Shown in pieces: positions 54,483-64,000 of a stretch of DNA of 64,000 nt. The position numbers and the translations under genes are program-made. The stretch lies in assembly GCF_011762045.1 (NCBI RefSeq), contig NZ_JAASQS010000001.1, positions 397,868 to 461,867 of the forward strand, given 5' to 3'. How positions within the stretch are numbered: the first letter of the stretch is position 1; every line of letters begins with the position of its first letter. The DNA is from Rhizomicrobium electricum. GTDB lineage: Bacteria > Pseudomonadota > Alphaproteobacteria > Micropepsales > Micropepsaceae. Under the pieces are notes generated by a model, which was given only the letters and a program-made list of their open reading frames with translations, was not told where the DNA came from and made no database searches.

Positions 54483-56078
54483 CTACATCCGGAACAGGCC
54501 GAAGCGCGGGCGCTCGGCAACAGGTGCGTTGAGGACGGCGGAGAGTGCCAAACCAAGCACATCGCGCGTTTGGGCCGGGTCGATCACACCGTCGTCCCAC
54601 AGGCGTGCGGAGGCGTAATAGGGACTACCCTCATGCTCATACCGGGCGCGGATTGGCGCCTTGAACGCTTCCTCCTCTTCCTTGCTCCAAGTGCCGGCGT
54701 CGCGATGGACCGTTGCGAGCACACTGGCCGCCTGCTCGCCGCCCATCACCGAGATGCGCGCGTTGGGCCATGTGAACAGGAACCGCGGACCGAACGCGCG
54801 ACCGCACATGCCGTAATTGCCGGCGCCGAACGAACCGCCGATCAACACGGTGAGCTTCGGAACGCTGGCGGTCGCCACTGCCGTCACCAGCTTGGCGCCG
54901 TTTTTGGCGATGCCTTCGGCCTCGTAGCGGCCGCCCACCATGAAACCGGAAATGTTCTGCAGGAACAAAAGTGGCGTGCGGCGCTGGCAGGCCAATTCGA
55001 TAAAATGAGCGCCCTTCAACGCGCTTTCCGAAAACAAGATACCGTTGTTGGCGAGCACCGCAACCGGAATGCCCCAAATGCGGGCGAAGCCACAAACCAG
55101 CGTGGCGCCGTAGAGCGACTTGAATTCGTGAAATTCGGAACCGTCGACAATACGCGCGATGACCTCGTGCACGTCATAAGGCGCCCGGACATCCGCCGGG
55201 ATGATGCCGTAAAGTTCTTCGGCGCCATAGGCTGGCGCTTTCGGCGGCGCGAGATCCATGTCGATGCTCTTGACCGTGTTGAGGCGGCCGACGATCTCCC
55301 GCACCAGACCCAGCGCATGGATATCGTTTTCCGCCACATGATCGACAACTCCCGAACGCCGCCCATGCGTCTCGGCGCCGCCCAACTCTTCCGCGCTGAT
55401 CACTTCACCGGTCGCAGCCTTCACCAGCGGCGGCCCGCCGAGGAAGATCGTTCCCTGATTGCGCACGATCACCGTCTCGTCGCTCATTGCCGGAACATAG
55501 GCACCGCCGGCCGTGCACGAACCCATTACGCAAGCGATCTGTGCGATGCCTTCCGCCGACATCTGTGCCTGGTTGTAGAAGATGCGGCCGAAGTGATCGC
55601 GGTCGGGAAATACCTCGGCCTGGTGCGGCAGGTTGGCGCCGCCGCTGTCGACGAGATAGATGCACGGCAAGTGGTTTTCGCGCGCAATCTCCTGGGCTCG
55701 CAGATGCTTCTTCACCGTCAGCGGGAAATAGGCACCGCCCTTTACGGTCGGATCGTTGCAAACGATCATGACTTCGCGATTGGCGACACGGCCGATGCCG
55801 GTGACGATCCCCGCGCCGGGAGCTTCGTCGTTGTAGAGACCGTTCGCCGCAAGTGCGCCAACCTCAAGGAACGGCGAGCCCGGATCGAGCAAGCGGTGGA
55901 TGCGGTCGCGCGGCAGGAGCTTGCCGCGTTCGGTGTGGCGCGCGCGAGCCCGCTCCGAGCCGCCGAGTGCAGCCGCAGCGACCCTGGCCCGCAACTCTTC
56001 GGCCAGCGCGCGATTGTGCCTTTCCTGGGCGAGAAACGCCGCGCTGCCGCGGTCGATCCTGGTGGCGAGCGTAGTCAC
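54483..56078 (-). CDS. liuB: 3-methylcrotonyl-CoA carboxylase beta (carboxyltransferase) subunit
   Basis: 531 aa with the two crotonase-like halves of carboxyltransferases ([120 protein letters not shown]). The start is GTG at 56078, overlapping the isovaleryl-CoA dehydrogenase stop as GTGA. Longer frames upstream are shadows. Confidence 0.93.
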   Translation of the reverse strand: MTTLATRIDRGSAAFLAQERHNRALAEELRARVAAAALGGSERARARHTERGKLLPRDRIHRLLDPGSPFLEVGALAANGLYNDEAPGAGIVTGIGRVANREVMIVCNDPTVKGGAYFPLTVKKHLRAQEIARENHLPCIYLVDSGGANLPHQAEVFPDRDHFGRIFYNQAQMSAEGIAQIACVMGSCTAGGAYVPAMSDETVIVRNQGTIFLGGPPLVKAATGEVISAEELGGAETHGRRSGVVDHVAENDIHALGLVREIVGRLNTVKSIDMDLAPPKAPAYGAEELYGIIPADVRAPYDVHEVIARIVDGSEFHEFKSLYGATLVCGFARIWGIPVAVLANNGILFSESALKGAHFIELACQRRTPLLFLQNISGFMVGGRYEAEGIAKNGAKLVTAVATASVPKLTVLIGGSFGAGNYGMCGRAFGPRFLFTWPNARISVMGGEQAASVLATVHRDAGTWSKEEEEAFKAPIRARYEHEGSPYYASARLWDDGVIDPAQTRDVLGLALSAVLNAPVAERPRFGLFRM

Positions 56079-57220
56079 GCGGCAATCAACTCTCGGCCGA
56101 TCAGGATGCGACGGATTTCGTTGGTGCCGGCGCCGATGTCGTAGAGCTTGGCATCGCGCAAGTAGCGTTCGACCGGCCATTCGGTGGTGTATCCGGCGCC
56201 GCCCAGCGCCTGGATCGCCTCCAGCGCGACCTTCACCGCATTCTCGCTCGCCATCAGAATGGCACCCGCCGCATCGAAGCGCGTGGTCTTGCCGGCGTCG
56301 AATGCGCGGGCCACGGTATAGACGTAAGCACGCGACGAATTGAGCGCGACGTACATGTCCGCCACCTTGGCCTGGATCAACTGGAACGCACCGATCGGCT
56401 GACCGAATTGCTTGCGCTCGCGCACATAGGGCAGCACGACATCGAGGCACGCACGCATGATGCCGAGTGGACCACCGGCGAGAACGGTGCGTTCGAAGTC
56501 GAGCCCGCTCATCAACACGCGAATCCCGCCGCCTTCCGGCCCCATGACGTTCTCGGCGGAAACCTCGCAGTCCTCGAACACCAGTTCGGCAGTTTCCGAA
56601 CCGCGCATGCCCATCTTGTCGAGCTTCTTGGAAACCGAAAATCCCTTGAAGCTCTTCTCGATCAGGAACGCGGTGAGGGAGCGCTCGCCGGTCCGCGCAT
56701 AGACGACCAGCACATCCGCATGCGGGGCGTTGGTGATCCAGAACTTGGTGCCATTGAGCACGTAACGATCGCCGATCTTCTCCGCGGCCAGTTTCATCGA
56801 TACGACGTCGGACCCGGCACCGGCTTCACTCATTGCCAGAGCGCCGACATGCTCGCCGGAAATCAGCTTCGGCAGATAACGGCGCTTCTGCTCGTCCGTC
56901 CCCCAGCGGCGGATCTGATTGATGCAGAGATTGGAGTGGGCGCCATAGGACAAGCCGACCGAAGCGGAGGCGCGGCTCACCTCCTCCATCGTCACGACGT
57001 GCTCGAGATAGCCAAGACCGAGACCGCCGTAATCCTCCTCCACCGTAATGCCGTGAAGGCCGAGCGTTCCCATCTCAGGCCACAAGGACCGCGGGAAGGT
57101 GCCGGAAACATCGGCTTCCTTCGCCAGCGGGCGAATCCGGTCGGTGGCAAACCGGGCGGTCGTCTCCCGGATCGCATCGGCGGTGTCGCCAAGCCCGAAA
57201 TCCATGTCCTGCAGCACCAT
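56075..57220 (-). CDS. liuA: isovaleryl-CoA dehydrogenase
   Basis: 381-aa flavoprotein. [15 protein letters not shown] and [18 protein letters not shown] are acyl-CoA dehydrogenase signatures; the catalytic Glu is in [18 protein letters not shown], the location specific to isovaleryl-CoA dehydrogenases. [19 protein letters not shown] closes the protein. Start at 57220 (MVLQDMDFG) follows GGGAGG closely; the adjacent GTG or the upstream ATG (57232) are alternatives. First gene of the leucine operon; electrons go to EtfAB. Confidence 0.93.
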   Translation of the reverse strand: MVLQDMDFGLGDTADAIRETTARFATDRIRPLAKEADVSGTFPRSLWPEMGTLGLHGITVEEDYGGLGLGYLEHVVTMEEVSRASASVGLSYGAHSNLCINQIRRWGTDEQKRRYLPKLISGEHVGALAMSEAGAGSDVVSMKLAAEKIGDRYVLNGTKFWITNAPHADVLVVYARTGERSLTAFLIEKSFKGFSVSKKLDKMGMRGSETAELVFEDCEVSAENVMGPEGGGIRVLMSGLDFERTVLAGGPLGIMRACLDVVLPYVRERKQFGQPIGAFQLIQAKVADMYVALNSSRAYVYTVARAFDAGKTTRFDAAGAILMASENAVKVALEAIQALGGAGYTTEWPVERYLRDAKLYDIGAGTNEIRRILIGRELIAA

Positions 57221-57345
57221 CGTCCTCCCGATCATTTTTTGTCGCGCTCGCACCGGCCGCGGCAACGAACGAGGCGTTCACCCCAACGTCAGAAACAACA
57301 TCGCTGCGCCGAGGCCGTCCCGGCCACCACACTCCTGACCCAGCG

Positions 57346-57388
57346 CAAACTTTGCTTTGTTTGTTCTGCGTTCGATTTTGTTTGCAAA
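57346..57388. promoter_or_regulatory. candidate ScfR/RamB-like motifs between the leucine and tyrosine operons
   Basis: CAAACTTTGC (57346-57355) and GTTTGCAAA (57380-57388) lie in an AT-rich gap between liuA and hppD. AAACTTTG is also found at 47542-47549 near aceA. Confidence 0.4.
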
Positions 57389-57433
57389 TGAAACCATCCT
57401 GTCTTTCGATACTCCGAAAACAGGAGGAACGCC

Positions 57434-58507
57434 ATGCCGGATTTGTGGGACAACCCGATCGGCACCGACGGCTTCGAGTTCGTCGAGTACACGGCACCCG
57501 ATGTCGGACAGCTGCATGCGCTGTTCGAACGCCTCGGTTTCCGCGCCGTCGCGCGGCATCGTTCCAAGGATGTCACGCTGTATCGCCAAGGCGAAACCAA
57601 CTTCATCGTCAATGCGGAAAAAGGCAGTCACGGCACGCGCTTCGCCGAGGTGCACGGTCCCAGTGCCTGCGCCATGGCCTTTCGCGTCAAGGATGCGGCC
57701 CATGCCTTGCGCAAGCTTACGGAGCGCGGCGCAAAACCCTTTGCCGGACAAATCGGCCCGATGGAATTGAACATTCCCGCCATCGAAGGCATCGGCGGCA
57801 GTCTTATTTACCTCGTCGACCGTTACGGCGAGCATTCCATTTACGATGTCGATTTCGTTCCGACCGATCCCGCGAAAGGGCTTACCCACGAGGGGACCGG
57901 CATCACGGCGATCGACCACGTCACCCACAACGTCTATCGCGGCAACATGGACCAGTGGGCCGGGTTCTACGAAAGGCTCTTCGGTTTCCGCGAGATCCGC
58001 TATTTCGATATCGAAGGCAAGCTGACCGGTTTGAAGTCGCGCGCGATGACGAGCCCCGACGGGAAGATCCGCATCCCCATCAACGAATCCGCCGACGACC
58101 GTTCGCAGATCGCGGAATACCTGTCCGACTACAAGGGCGAAGGCATCCAGCATATCGCGCTCGGTACGACCGATATCTACGAAACGGTCGAGCGGTTGCG
58201 GGCGGAGATTGCGTTCCTCGACACGCCCGACACCTATTACGAACGGCTCGACAACCGCATCAAAGGCCACGGCGAGGATGTCGAGCGCCTGCGCCGCGAC
58301 CGTATCCTGATGGACGGCGCACCCGACGAGAACCAGGGGCTGCTGCTGCAGATATTCACCCAGAACGCCATCGGACCGATCTTCTTCGAGATCATCCAAC
58401 GCAAGGGAAACGAAGGCTTCGGCGAAGGCAACTTCCGCGCGCTGTTCGAATCCATCGAACTCGACCAGATCCGCCGCGGTGTTCTCGATCCGGGGGCAAG
58501 ATCATGA
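57434..58507 (+). CDS. hppD: 4-hydroxyphenylpyruvate dioxygenase
   Basis: 357-aa Fe(II) enzyme converting 4-hydroxyphenylpyruvate to homogentisate. The metal triad is His162 (DHVTHNV), His240 (IQHIALGT) and Glu319 (FFEIIQR). CAGGAGG lies before the ATG. The stop overlaps the hmgA start as ATGA. First gene of the aromatic operon. Confidence 0.95.
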   Translation: MPDLWDNPIGTDGFEFVEYTAPDVGQLHALFERLGFRAVARHRSKDVTLYRQGETNFIVNAEKGSHGTRFAEVHGPSACAMAFRVKDAAHALRKLTERGAKPFAGQIGPMELNIPAIEGIGGSLIYLVDRYGEHSIYDVDFVPTDPAKGLTHEGTGITAIDHVTHNVYRGNMDQWAGFYERLFGFREIRYFDIEGKLTGLKSRAMTSPDGKIRIPINESADDRSQIAEYLSDYKGEGIQHIALGTTDIYETVERLRAEIAFLDTPDTYYERLDNRIKGHGEDVERLRRDRILMDGAPDENQGLLLQIFTQNAIGPIFFEIIQRKGNEGFGEGNFRALFESIELDQIRRGVLDPGARS

Positions 58508-59634
58508 GCGCCAAAGGCTGGATTCATCTGCCCCGTAAGGAAGGGACGACCTCGCGCCAAGCGCATGCCGACCTTCCCGCCGGCAGCTTTGAACGCGAAA
58601 TCGGCCGCGACGGCTTCTTCGGCCCGGCGAGCCACATCTATCATCCGCATCCGCCGACCGGGTGGACGAGCTTCGAAGGGCCCATGCGGCCGCGCGCGTT
58701 TGATGCCGTCGCGGCAGCGCAGGAGAGTTCCGATCCGCTTCGGGCGCAACCGCTGCTTCACAATGCGGCGGTAAAGCTGCGCATCTGGTCTGCCGACCGG
58801 CCGATGCGGGATCTGGTGCGCAACGCCGACGGCGACGAGCTGCTGTTCGTGCACCAGGGTGTCGGCGATCTGTTCTGCGACTTCGGTCATATGGCATATG
58901 GCGAGGGCGACTACATTCTGATGCCGCGCGGCACGATGTGGCGGCTGGAGCCATCTCAACGCACGGTGGCGCTGTTGATCGAAGCTACCAATGGCGCGTT
59001 CAAGCTGCCCGAGCGGGGCATTCTCGGTCCGCATGCGATCTTCGATCCCGCCGCGCTCGAAACGCCGGCTCTCGACGAGGCCTTTAAGGCGCAACAGGGC
59101 GACTGCCAAACGCGCGTACTGGTGAAGCGCCGCGATGCCATTTCGACCATCACCTACCCCTTCAACCCGCTCGATGCGATCGGCTGGAAAGGCGAGATCG
59201 CGGCGATGAAGCTCAACTGGCGCGACATAAGGCCGGTGATGAGCCATCGCTACCACCTTCCGCCCAGCGTCCACGCGACGTTCGTCGCCGACCGCTTCGT
59301 CGTCTGCACCTTCGTGCCCCGGCCGATCGAATCCGATCCGGGCGCCCTCAAAGTGCCGTTCTTCCATTCCAACGACGATTACGACGAGGTCATCTTCTAT
59401 CACGCGGGCGACTTCTTCAGCCGCGACAACATCAAGCCGGGCATGATCACCTTTCACCCGAGCGGCTTCACGCATGGTCCTCATCCCAAGGCGTTCGCAG
59501 CGGGCGCGCAGCGTGCCCGGAACTCGACCGACGAGGTTGCCGTCATGATCGATGCCCGCGACGCGCTCGACATGAGCGAGGCGGCCCGCGTCCAGGAAGT
59601 CCCCAGTTACGCCGACAGCTGGAAATCGCCATGA
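58504..59634 (+). CDS. hmgA: homogentisate 1,2-dioxygenase
   Basis: 376 aa, somewhat shorter than the 430-450 of many family members. VHQGVGDLFCDFGHMAYGEGDYILMPRGTMWRLE and HSNDDYDEVIFYHAGDFFSRDNIKPGMITFHPSGFTHGPHP contain the His and Glu ligands of the cupin site. Opens the ring of homogentisate to maleylacetoacetate. ATG at 58504 overlaps hppD; the much longer frame from 57352 is not coding upstream of this point. The stop overlaps the FAH start. Confidence 0.92.
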   Translation: MSAKGWIHLPRKEGTTSRQAHADLPAGSFEREIGRDGFFGPASHIYHPHPPTGWTSFEGPMRPRAFDAVAAAQESSDPLRAQPLLHNAAVKLRIWSADRPMRDLVRNADGDELLFVHQGVGDLFCDFGHMAYGEGDYILMPRGTMWRLEPSQRTVALLIEATNGAFKLPERGILGPHAIFDPAALETPALDEAFKAQQGDCQTRVLVKRRDAISTITYPFNPLDAIGWKGEIAAMKLNWRDIRPVMSHRYHLPPSVHATFVADRFVVCTFVPRPIESDPGALKVPFFHSNDDYDEVIFYHAGDFFSRDNIKPGMITFHPSGFTHGPHPKAFAAGAQRARNSTDEVAVMIDARDALDMSEAARVQEVPSYADSWKSP

Positions 59635-60611
59635 AGCTGGCGTCGCTCCGGCACGGACGGGATGGCCGACTGGTGGTGGTCGACCGCAATCTCGAAATCT
59701 GTGTGCCGGTTCCCGATATTGCAGCGACGCTGCAAGTCGCGCTGGATGATTGGCACCACGTGGCGCCGCGCCTTGCTGACATTTATCGCCAGATGAATGA
59801 GGGCCGAGCCGACAACGCGCGCCCGTTCGATCCCAAAGCCTGCGCCGCACCGCTGCCGCGCGCCTATCAATGGGCGGACGGATCGGCGTATGTCACCCAC
59901 GTCGAACTCGTACGCAAGGCACGCGGCGCCGAGATGCCGCAAAGCTTCTGGACCGATCCTCTGATGTACCAGGGCGGCTCGGACGCTTTCATCGGCGCCA
60001 CCGACCCGATCCTTGCCGCCGATGAGGCCTGGGGCATCGACTTCGAAGGCGAAGTTGCGGTGATTACCGGTGATGTGCCGATGGGCGCCACGGACACGGA
60101 ACGCCATATCAAGCTCCTGATGCTGGTGAACGACGTTTCCCTGCGCAACCTCATTCCCGGCGAACTGGCGAAAGGGTTCGGCTTCTTCCAGTCGAAACCG
60201 GCGACCGCGTTTTCGCCGGTGGCGGTGACGCCCGATGAGCTTTCGGGAGCATGGCACGACGGCAAGGTGCACTTGCCGCTCACCGTCACGCTCAATGGCG
60301 AGACGTTCGGAACGCCGGATGCCGGAGACGACATGACATTCGCCTTTCCGCAGCTTATCGCGCACGCGGCGAAAACGCGTTTTCTCAGCGCCGGCAGCAT
60401 TATCGGATCGGGCACGATTTCGAACCGCGATGCGGCACGGGGCTCCGCCTGCATTGCCGAAAAGCGCATGCGCGAAACCATCGCCGACGGGGCGCCCAAG
60501 ACGCCATTTCTCCGTTTCGGCGACAGCGTCCGTATCGAGATGCTGGATCCTCAAGGGCATTCGATCTTCGGTGCCATCGACCAGATCGTGGCGCGATACG
60601 AGGGAGGATGA
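59631..60611 (+). CDS. fumarylacetoacetase-family hydrolase
   Basis: 326 aa of the FAH family (metal-binding EVAVITGDVP with Glu/Asp; LVNDVSLRNLIPGELAKGFGFFQSKPATAFSP; GTISNRDAARGSACIAEKR). It hydrolyses fumarylacetoacetate to fumarate and acetoacetate in this pathway. Overlaps hmgA by four bases. Confidence 0.9.
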   Translation: MKLASLRHGRDGRLVVVDRNLEICVPVPDIAATLQVALDDWHHVAPRLADIYRQMNEGRADNARPFDPKACAAPLPRAYQWADGSAYVTHVELVRKARGAEMPQSFWTDPLMYQGGSDAFIGATDPILAADEAWGIDFEGEVAVITGDVPMGATDTERHIKLLMLVNDVSLRNLIPGELAKGFGFFQSKPATAFSPVAVTPDELSGAWHDGKVHLPLTVTLNGETFGTPDAGDDMTFAFPQLIAHAAKTRFLSAGSIIGSGTISNRDAARGSACIAEKRMRETIADGAPKTPFLRFGDSVRIEMLDPQGHSIFGAIDQIVARYEGG

Positions 60612-60612
60612 C

Positions 60613-61257
60613 GTGGCGATGCGGCTTTACACCTATTACCGCTCTTCGGCAGCGTATCGCGTGCGCATCGCGCTCAATCTGAAAGGCCTTTCGTACGAAG
60701 CCGTCGCGGTGCACTTGCGCAAGAACGAGCAGAACGCGGCAGCCTATCGCGCCATCAATCCGCAAGGCCTGATTCCGACATTGACCGCGGACGGCCATGC
60801 CATCGGCCAGTCGCTGGCCATCATTGAATATCTCGACGAAACGCATCCGGAGCCGCCGCTGCTGCCTCCAGAACCGCATGCCCGCGCCCGCGTGCGCCAG
60901 ATTGCCTATGTCATCGCCTGCGATATCCATCCGCTCAACAATTTGCGCATGCTGCGCCACTTGAAGGACAGGCTCGGGCTGGACGATGACGCGCTGACCG
61001 TCTGGCAGCACCATTGGATGGTCGAGGGATTTGCCGCAATCGAAACCTTACTCGCGGATTCGCCCGATACCGGCCGCTTCTGTCACGGCGACACGCCCGG
61101 CCTCGCGGACATCTGTCTGGTGCCGCAGATCTACAATGCCCGCCGCACCGGCGTCGATCTTGCGCCGTATCCGACGATGACGCGGATCGAAGCGGCGTGC
61201 CAGGAGCGTCCCGCCTTCGCGGCCGCTCATCCTACGAGGCAGCCGGATGCGGAATGA
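60613..61257 (+). CDS. maiA: maleylacetoacetate isomerase (GST zeta class)
   Basis: 214 aa. The thioredoxin-like N-domain starts MRLYTYYRSSAAYRVRIALNLKGL with the zeta-class SSxxxR motif; INPQGLIPTL contains the glutathione cis-Pro. GTG at 60613 has GGGAGG five bases upstream; ATG at 60619 gives the usual start of the family and cannot be excluded. Isomerises maleylacetoacetate using glutathione. Its last 11 bases overlap the MarR gene. Confidence 0.92.
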   Translation: MAMRLYTYYRSSAAYRVRIALNLKGLSYEAVAVHLRKNEQNAAAYRAINPQGLIPTLTADGHAIGQSLAIIEYLDETHPEPPLLPPEPHARARVRQIAYVIACDIHPLNNLRMLRHLKDRLGLDDDALTVWQHHWMVEGFAAIETLLADSPDTGRFCHGDTPGLADICLVPQIYNARRTGVDLAPYPTMTRIEAACQERPAFAAAHPTRQPDAE

Positions 61258-61732
61258 CGACGAACGGCTGGATCTGGCGTACTTCCTGCCGTACCGGCTT
61301 TCGGTGCTCACCAACCGCGTCAGCGCAGCGATCGCGCGACAGTATGCCGAGCGTTTCGATCTCACTCCGGCGGAGTGGCGCGTGATGGCGGCGCTCGGCA
61401 ACACGCCGGGTCTCTCCTCGCGCGAGGTCGCCGCCCGCACTGCTATGGACAAAGTGCAGGTCAGCCGCGCCGTCGCCCGGCTAGTCGATGCCGGCCGCGT
61501 CAACCGGTCGGTGGATGCCAATGACGGCCGCATCGCGCGGCTGCGCCTGAGCGCCAGCGGACGCGCGATCTATCGCAAAATCGTGCCGCAAGCATTGCAG
61601 ATCGAAGCCCAACTGGTAGAGCCGCTGAGCGGACCCGAACGCGACCAGTTCGACCGCATCCTGGCGAAGCTCGACCGCCAGATCGATATTCTGGCCGGAG
61701 TGTTGGAACGGGAACCGGAGGGAGGAATATGA
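61247..61732 (+). CDS. MarR-family transcriptional regulator
   Basis: 161 aa. Winged helix: LTPAEWRVMAALGNTPGLSSREVAARTAMDKVQVSRAVARLVDAGRVNRSVDANDGRIARLRLS. The GR-IARLRL wing is typical. Embedded between maiA and scoA with overlaps on both sides, it probably controls this operon in response to an aromatic intermediate. Coding inside the operon implies feedback control. Confidence 0.87.
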   Translation: MRNDDERLDLAYFLPYRLSVLTNRVSAAIARQYAERFDLTPAEWRVMAALGNTPGLSSREVAARTAMDKVQVSRAVARLVDAGRVNRSVDANDGRIARLRLSASGRAIYRKIVPQALQIEAQLVEPLSGPERDQFDRILAKLDRQIDILAGVLEREPEGGI

Positions 61733-62424
61733 AAGTCTACAAATCCGCACGCGACGCCCTTGAGGGCGTACTGTTCGAGGGCATGACCGTGATGAGCGGC
61801 GGCTTCGGGCTGTGCGGCATTCCGGAGAACCTCATTCCGGCGCTGCGCGATTCCGGCGTCAAAGGGTTGACGGTGATCTCGAACAATTGCGGCATCGACG
61901 ATTTCGGCCTCGGCATCCTTCTGCACACGCGCCAGATCCGGAAAATGATTTCCTCTTATGTCGGCGAGAACGCCACATTCGAACGCCAGTATCTCGCCGG
62001 CGAGTTGGAGATCGAGTTCAGCCCGCAAGGTACGCTTGCCGAACGCATCCGCGCCGGCGGGGCGGGCATTCCCGGCTTCTACACCAAGACGGGCGTCGGC
62101 ACGGTGGTCGCCGAAGGCAAGGAGCACAAAGTGTTCGATGGCGAAACCTACATTCTCGAAACCGGCCTGAAAGCGGACCTCGCCATGGTCAAGGCTTGGA
62201 AGGGCGACGCGGAAGGCAATCTCGTTTACCGCCATGCCGCGCGCAATTTCAATCCAATGATGGCGATGGCCGGCAAGGTCACAGTGGCGGAAGTCGAAGA
62301 GTTGGTGCCGGTGGGTTCGCTCGATCACGACCAGATCCATACGCCCGGAATCTTCGTGCAGCGGATCATCCAAGGTCCGACGTATCAAAAACGGATCGAA
62401 AAGCGCACGGTGCGGGGAGACTGA
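61729..62424 (+). CDS. scoA: 3-oxoacid CoA-transferase subunit A
   Basis: 231 aa. [16 protein letters not shown] and [23 protein letters not shown], then [48 protein letters not shown], are SCOT alpha blocks. Works with ScoB to make acetoacetyl-CoA from acetoacetate and succinyl-CoA. GGAGG precedes the ATG, which overlaps the marR stop. Confidence 0.94.
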   Translation: MKVYKSARDALEGVLFEGMTVMSGGFGLCGIPENLIPALRDSGVKGLTVISNNCGIDDFGLGILLHTRQIRKMISSYVGENATFERQYLAGELEIEFSPQGTLAERIRAGGAGIPGFYTKTGVGTVVAEGKEHKVFDGETYILETGLKADLAMVKAWKGDAEGNLVYRHAARNFNPMMAMAGKVTVAEVEELVPVGSLDHDQIHTPGIFVQRIIQGPTYQKRIEKRTVRGD

Positions 62425-62425
62425 T

Positions 62426-63055
62426 ATGGCCTGGACACGCGAAGAGATGGCCAAACGTGCGGCGCAGGAGCTGCGCGACGGCTTTTATGTCAATCTCGGC
62501 ATCGGCATTCCCACCCTGGTTGCGAACTATGTGCCGGACGGCGTGCATGTGACCTTGCAATCCGAGAACGGCATGCTCGGATTGGGTCCGTTTCCGCGCG
62601 AAGACGAGGTCGATCCCGATCTCATCAATGCCGGCAAGCAGACAGTGACGGCGCTGCCGCAGACCTCGTTCTTCTCCTCGGCCACGAGCTTCGCGATGAT
62701 CCGCGGCGGTCACATCGACCTCGCCATCCTTGGCGCGATGGAGGTGTCGGAGAAAGGCGACCTCGCCAACTGGATGGTGCCGGGCAAGCTCGTCAAAGGC
62801 ATGGGCGGAGCCATGGACCTTGTCGCCGGCGCGCGGCGCTGCATCGTCACCATGGATCACACCGACAAAAAGGGAAATCCGAAACTGTTGCGGCATTGTA
62901 CGCTGCCGCTGACCGGCCTTAAGTGCGTCGACCGGATCATCACCAATCTCGGCGTGTTCGATGTCGTCGAAGGTGGGTTGCGGATCGCACAGACCGCACC
63001 CGGCGTTACCAACGAAGAAATCCGCGCCAAGACGGAAGCCAGAATGGTGGACTGA
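62426..63055 (+). CDS. scoB: 3-oxoacid CoA-transferase subunit B
   Basis: 209 aa. The catalytic Glu47 lies in [27 protein letters not shown] and [35 protein letters not shown] are SCOT beta signatures. Starts one base after scoA stops. Acetoacetyl-CoA goes on to thiolase. Confidence 0.95.
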   Translation: MAWTREEMAKRAAQELRDGFYVNLGIGIPTLVANYVPDGVHVTLQSENGMLGLGPFPREDEVDPDLINAGKQTVTALPQTSFFSSATSFAMIRGGHIDLAILGAMEVSEKGDLANWMVPGKLVKGMGGAMDLVAGARRCIVTMDHTDKKGNPKLLRHCTLPLTGLKCVDRIITNLGVFDVVEGGLRIAQTAPGVTNEEIRAKTEARMVD

Positions 63056-63056
63056 A

Positions 63057-63926
63057 ATGCCGAACCTCGACGAACTGCGCCGCAGTCATCCCGATATCGC
63101 CGAAGACTTCACCATCCCGCAACGCTGGGACCACTACACCGTTGCGGAACACGCCGTTTGGCAGACCTTGTTCGAGCATCAATCGAAAATCCTGCCGGGC
63201 CGCGCCTGCCACGAGTTCCTTGATGGCCTCGCCAAACTCGGCCTCGCGCCCGACCGCATCCCGGATCTCGAACGCTTGTCCGATAAGCTCGAGAAAGAGA
63301 CGGGCTGGCGCGTTGTGGCGGTTCCGTCGCTGGTGCCGGATGCGGTCTTCTTCGACCATCTCGCCGCCCGGCGCTTTCCGGCAGGACGCTTCATCCGCAA
63401 ACCCGAACAGCTTGACTACATCGAAGAGCCGGACATTTTCCACGACGTGTTCGGCCATGTCCCGATGCTGGTTCATCCCATGTTTGCCGACTACATGCAG
63501 GCCTACGGCAAAGGCGGGCAGCGCGCGCTTGCCGAATTCAACGCTCTGAAGAATTTGGCGCGGCTCTATTGGTACACTGTCGAATTCGGCCTGATCGCGA
63601 CGTCGCACGGTCTGCGCATCTACGGCTCCGGCATCGTATCGTCGCGCGCGGAGTCGGTTTACGCCGTGGAAAGCCCCTCCCCCGACCGCATCGGCTTCGA
63701 GCTCGAACGCGTCATGCGCACCGATTACCGCATCGACGATTTCCAGGATTGCTATTTCGTCATCGAGTCCTTCGAAGCCCTGCTGGCCGAGACCACGAAG
63801 GATTTCGCCGCGCTTTACGCCCGGCTGGCCGCTGGACCGACATACCGGCCCGGCGAGATTATACCCGGTGATCGCGTGATGACGCGCGGCAGCCACAGCT
63901 ACAGGCCCGGCAGTCACGCGGCTTGA
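63057..63926 (+). CDS. phhA: phenylalanine 4-monooxygenase
   Basis: 289-aa monomer-type pterin-dependent hydroxylase. Iron ligands His129 and His134 (DIFHDVFGHVPML) and Glu176 (YTVEFGLI) are all present. It makes tyrosine from phenylalanine with tetrahydropterin. Starts two bases after scoB stops with a weak GGTGG. No pterin carbinolamine dehydratase is seen in the window; a tyrosine aminotransferase is also absent here. Confidence 0.94.
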   Translation: MPNLDELRRSHPDIAEDFTIPQRWDHYTVAEHAVWQTLFEHQSKILPGRACHEFLDGLAKLGLAPDRIPDLERLSDKLEKETGWRVVAVPSLVPDAVFFDHLAARRFPAGRFIRKPEQLDYIEEPDIFHDVFGHVPMLVHPMFADYMQAYGKGGQRALAEFNALKNLARLYWYTVEFGLIATSHGLRIYGSGIVSSRAESVYAVESPSPDRIGFELERVMRTDYRIDDFQDCYFVIESFEALLAETTKDFAALYARLAAGPTYRPGEIIPGDRVMTRGSHSYRPGSHAA

Positions 63927-63942
63927 TGGAGAACAGCAGAAC

Positions 63943-63970
63943 GAGGACCGCGCATGTCCGCGCAGTCCTC
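63943..63970. terminator. probable terminator after phhA
   Basis: GAGGAC-C-GCGC pairs with GCGC-A-GTCCTC around a 6-base loop. The following bases are GCTTCTATC, not a strong T-run. The near-symmetry would let it serve a convergent gene from the right: read on the minus strand a frame ends KPIAN-stop at 63984-63982, but only six codons are visible. Confidence 0.5.
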
Positions 63971-64000
63971 GCTTCTATCACTCAGTTCGCGATCGGCTTC

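Noticed and set aside
53139..56144. 1001-residue open frame on the plus strand
   Set aside because: It is antisense to both MCC subunits, which have clear family motifs; the frame is a codon-bias artefact.
57352..59634. 760-residue frame ending in homogentisate dioxygenase
   Set aside because: The first half is a shadow of hppD in another frame; the dioxygenase starts at 58504 in an ATGA overlap.
1..64000. CRISPR arrays, tRNA and rRNA genes
   Set aside because: No regularly spaced repeats, cloverleaf-like segments or rRNA core sequences were recognised on either strand.

Overview
The window is a compact, GC-rich chromosomal segment from a heterotrophic alphaproteobacterium. The ETF/ETF-QO beta-oxidation set, the ScfR-type regulator beside isocitrate lyase, the MaeB malic enzyme with a phosphotransacetylase tail, a TonB-dependent receptor and a BigR/SqrR-type sulfur repressor all fit that group. 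Genus cannot be fixed from sequence alone. No rRNA, tRNA, CRISPR array or transposase was seen. Genes are tightly packed, with many ATGA-type overlaps.

Layout. 1-3253: end of an envelope polysaccharide region (Wzz-like co-polymerase fragment, galE, UDP-glucuronate 4-epimerase). 3255-11777: a CoA-ester block, with two thiolases and an SDR on the minus strand divergent from a TonB-dependent receptor, an acyl-CoA transferase/hydrolase and a TetR regulator. 11767-17618: a minus-strand operon of two MFS transporters and two type-B carboxylesterases, each pair paralogous. 17915-22227: FucP-like sugar transporter with a secreted GH2 beta-mannosidase, then a small DUF4019 protein. 22319-30310: a sulfide/persulfide island (RND pump, adaptor, rhodanese and BigR/SqrR-like repressor facing sqr and a DUF2892 protein, then a DUF134 regulator facing a periplasmic rhodanese and a NifX-like protein). 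30451-32417: a periplasmic trehalase whose 5' end lies in an exact 275-bp tandem duplication.

32422-43785: a long minus-strand fatty-acid oxidation block (fadD, MerR regulator, fadA, fadN-like, acyl-CoA dehydrogenase, thioesterase, etfB, etfA, ETF-QO). 43993-51311: glyoxylate/C4 module (aceA-glcB divergent from scfR and maeB). 51308-57220: leucine catabolism (isovaleryl-CoA dehydrogenase, MCC beta and alpha) whose two downstream genes are a MaoC hydratase and a CitE-like lyase instead of the usual crotonase and HMG-CoA lyase. 57434-63926: phenylalanine/tyrosine catabolism (hppD, hmgA, FAH, maiA, marR, scoA, scoB, phhA).

Fatty acids, leucine and aromatic amino acids all feed acetyl-CoA and acetoacetate here. 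Electrons leave through ETF and ETF-QO, carbon is retained through the glyoxylate shunt, and malic enzyme bridges back to pyruvate. The most interesting parts are the sulfur island, where two facing divergent promoter pairs each share one palindromic operator; the trehalase duplication; the paired MFS/esterase operon; and candidate LiuR- and ScfR-like operator motifs that could tie the catabolic blocks together.
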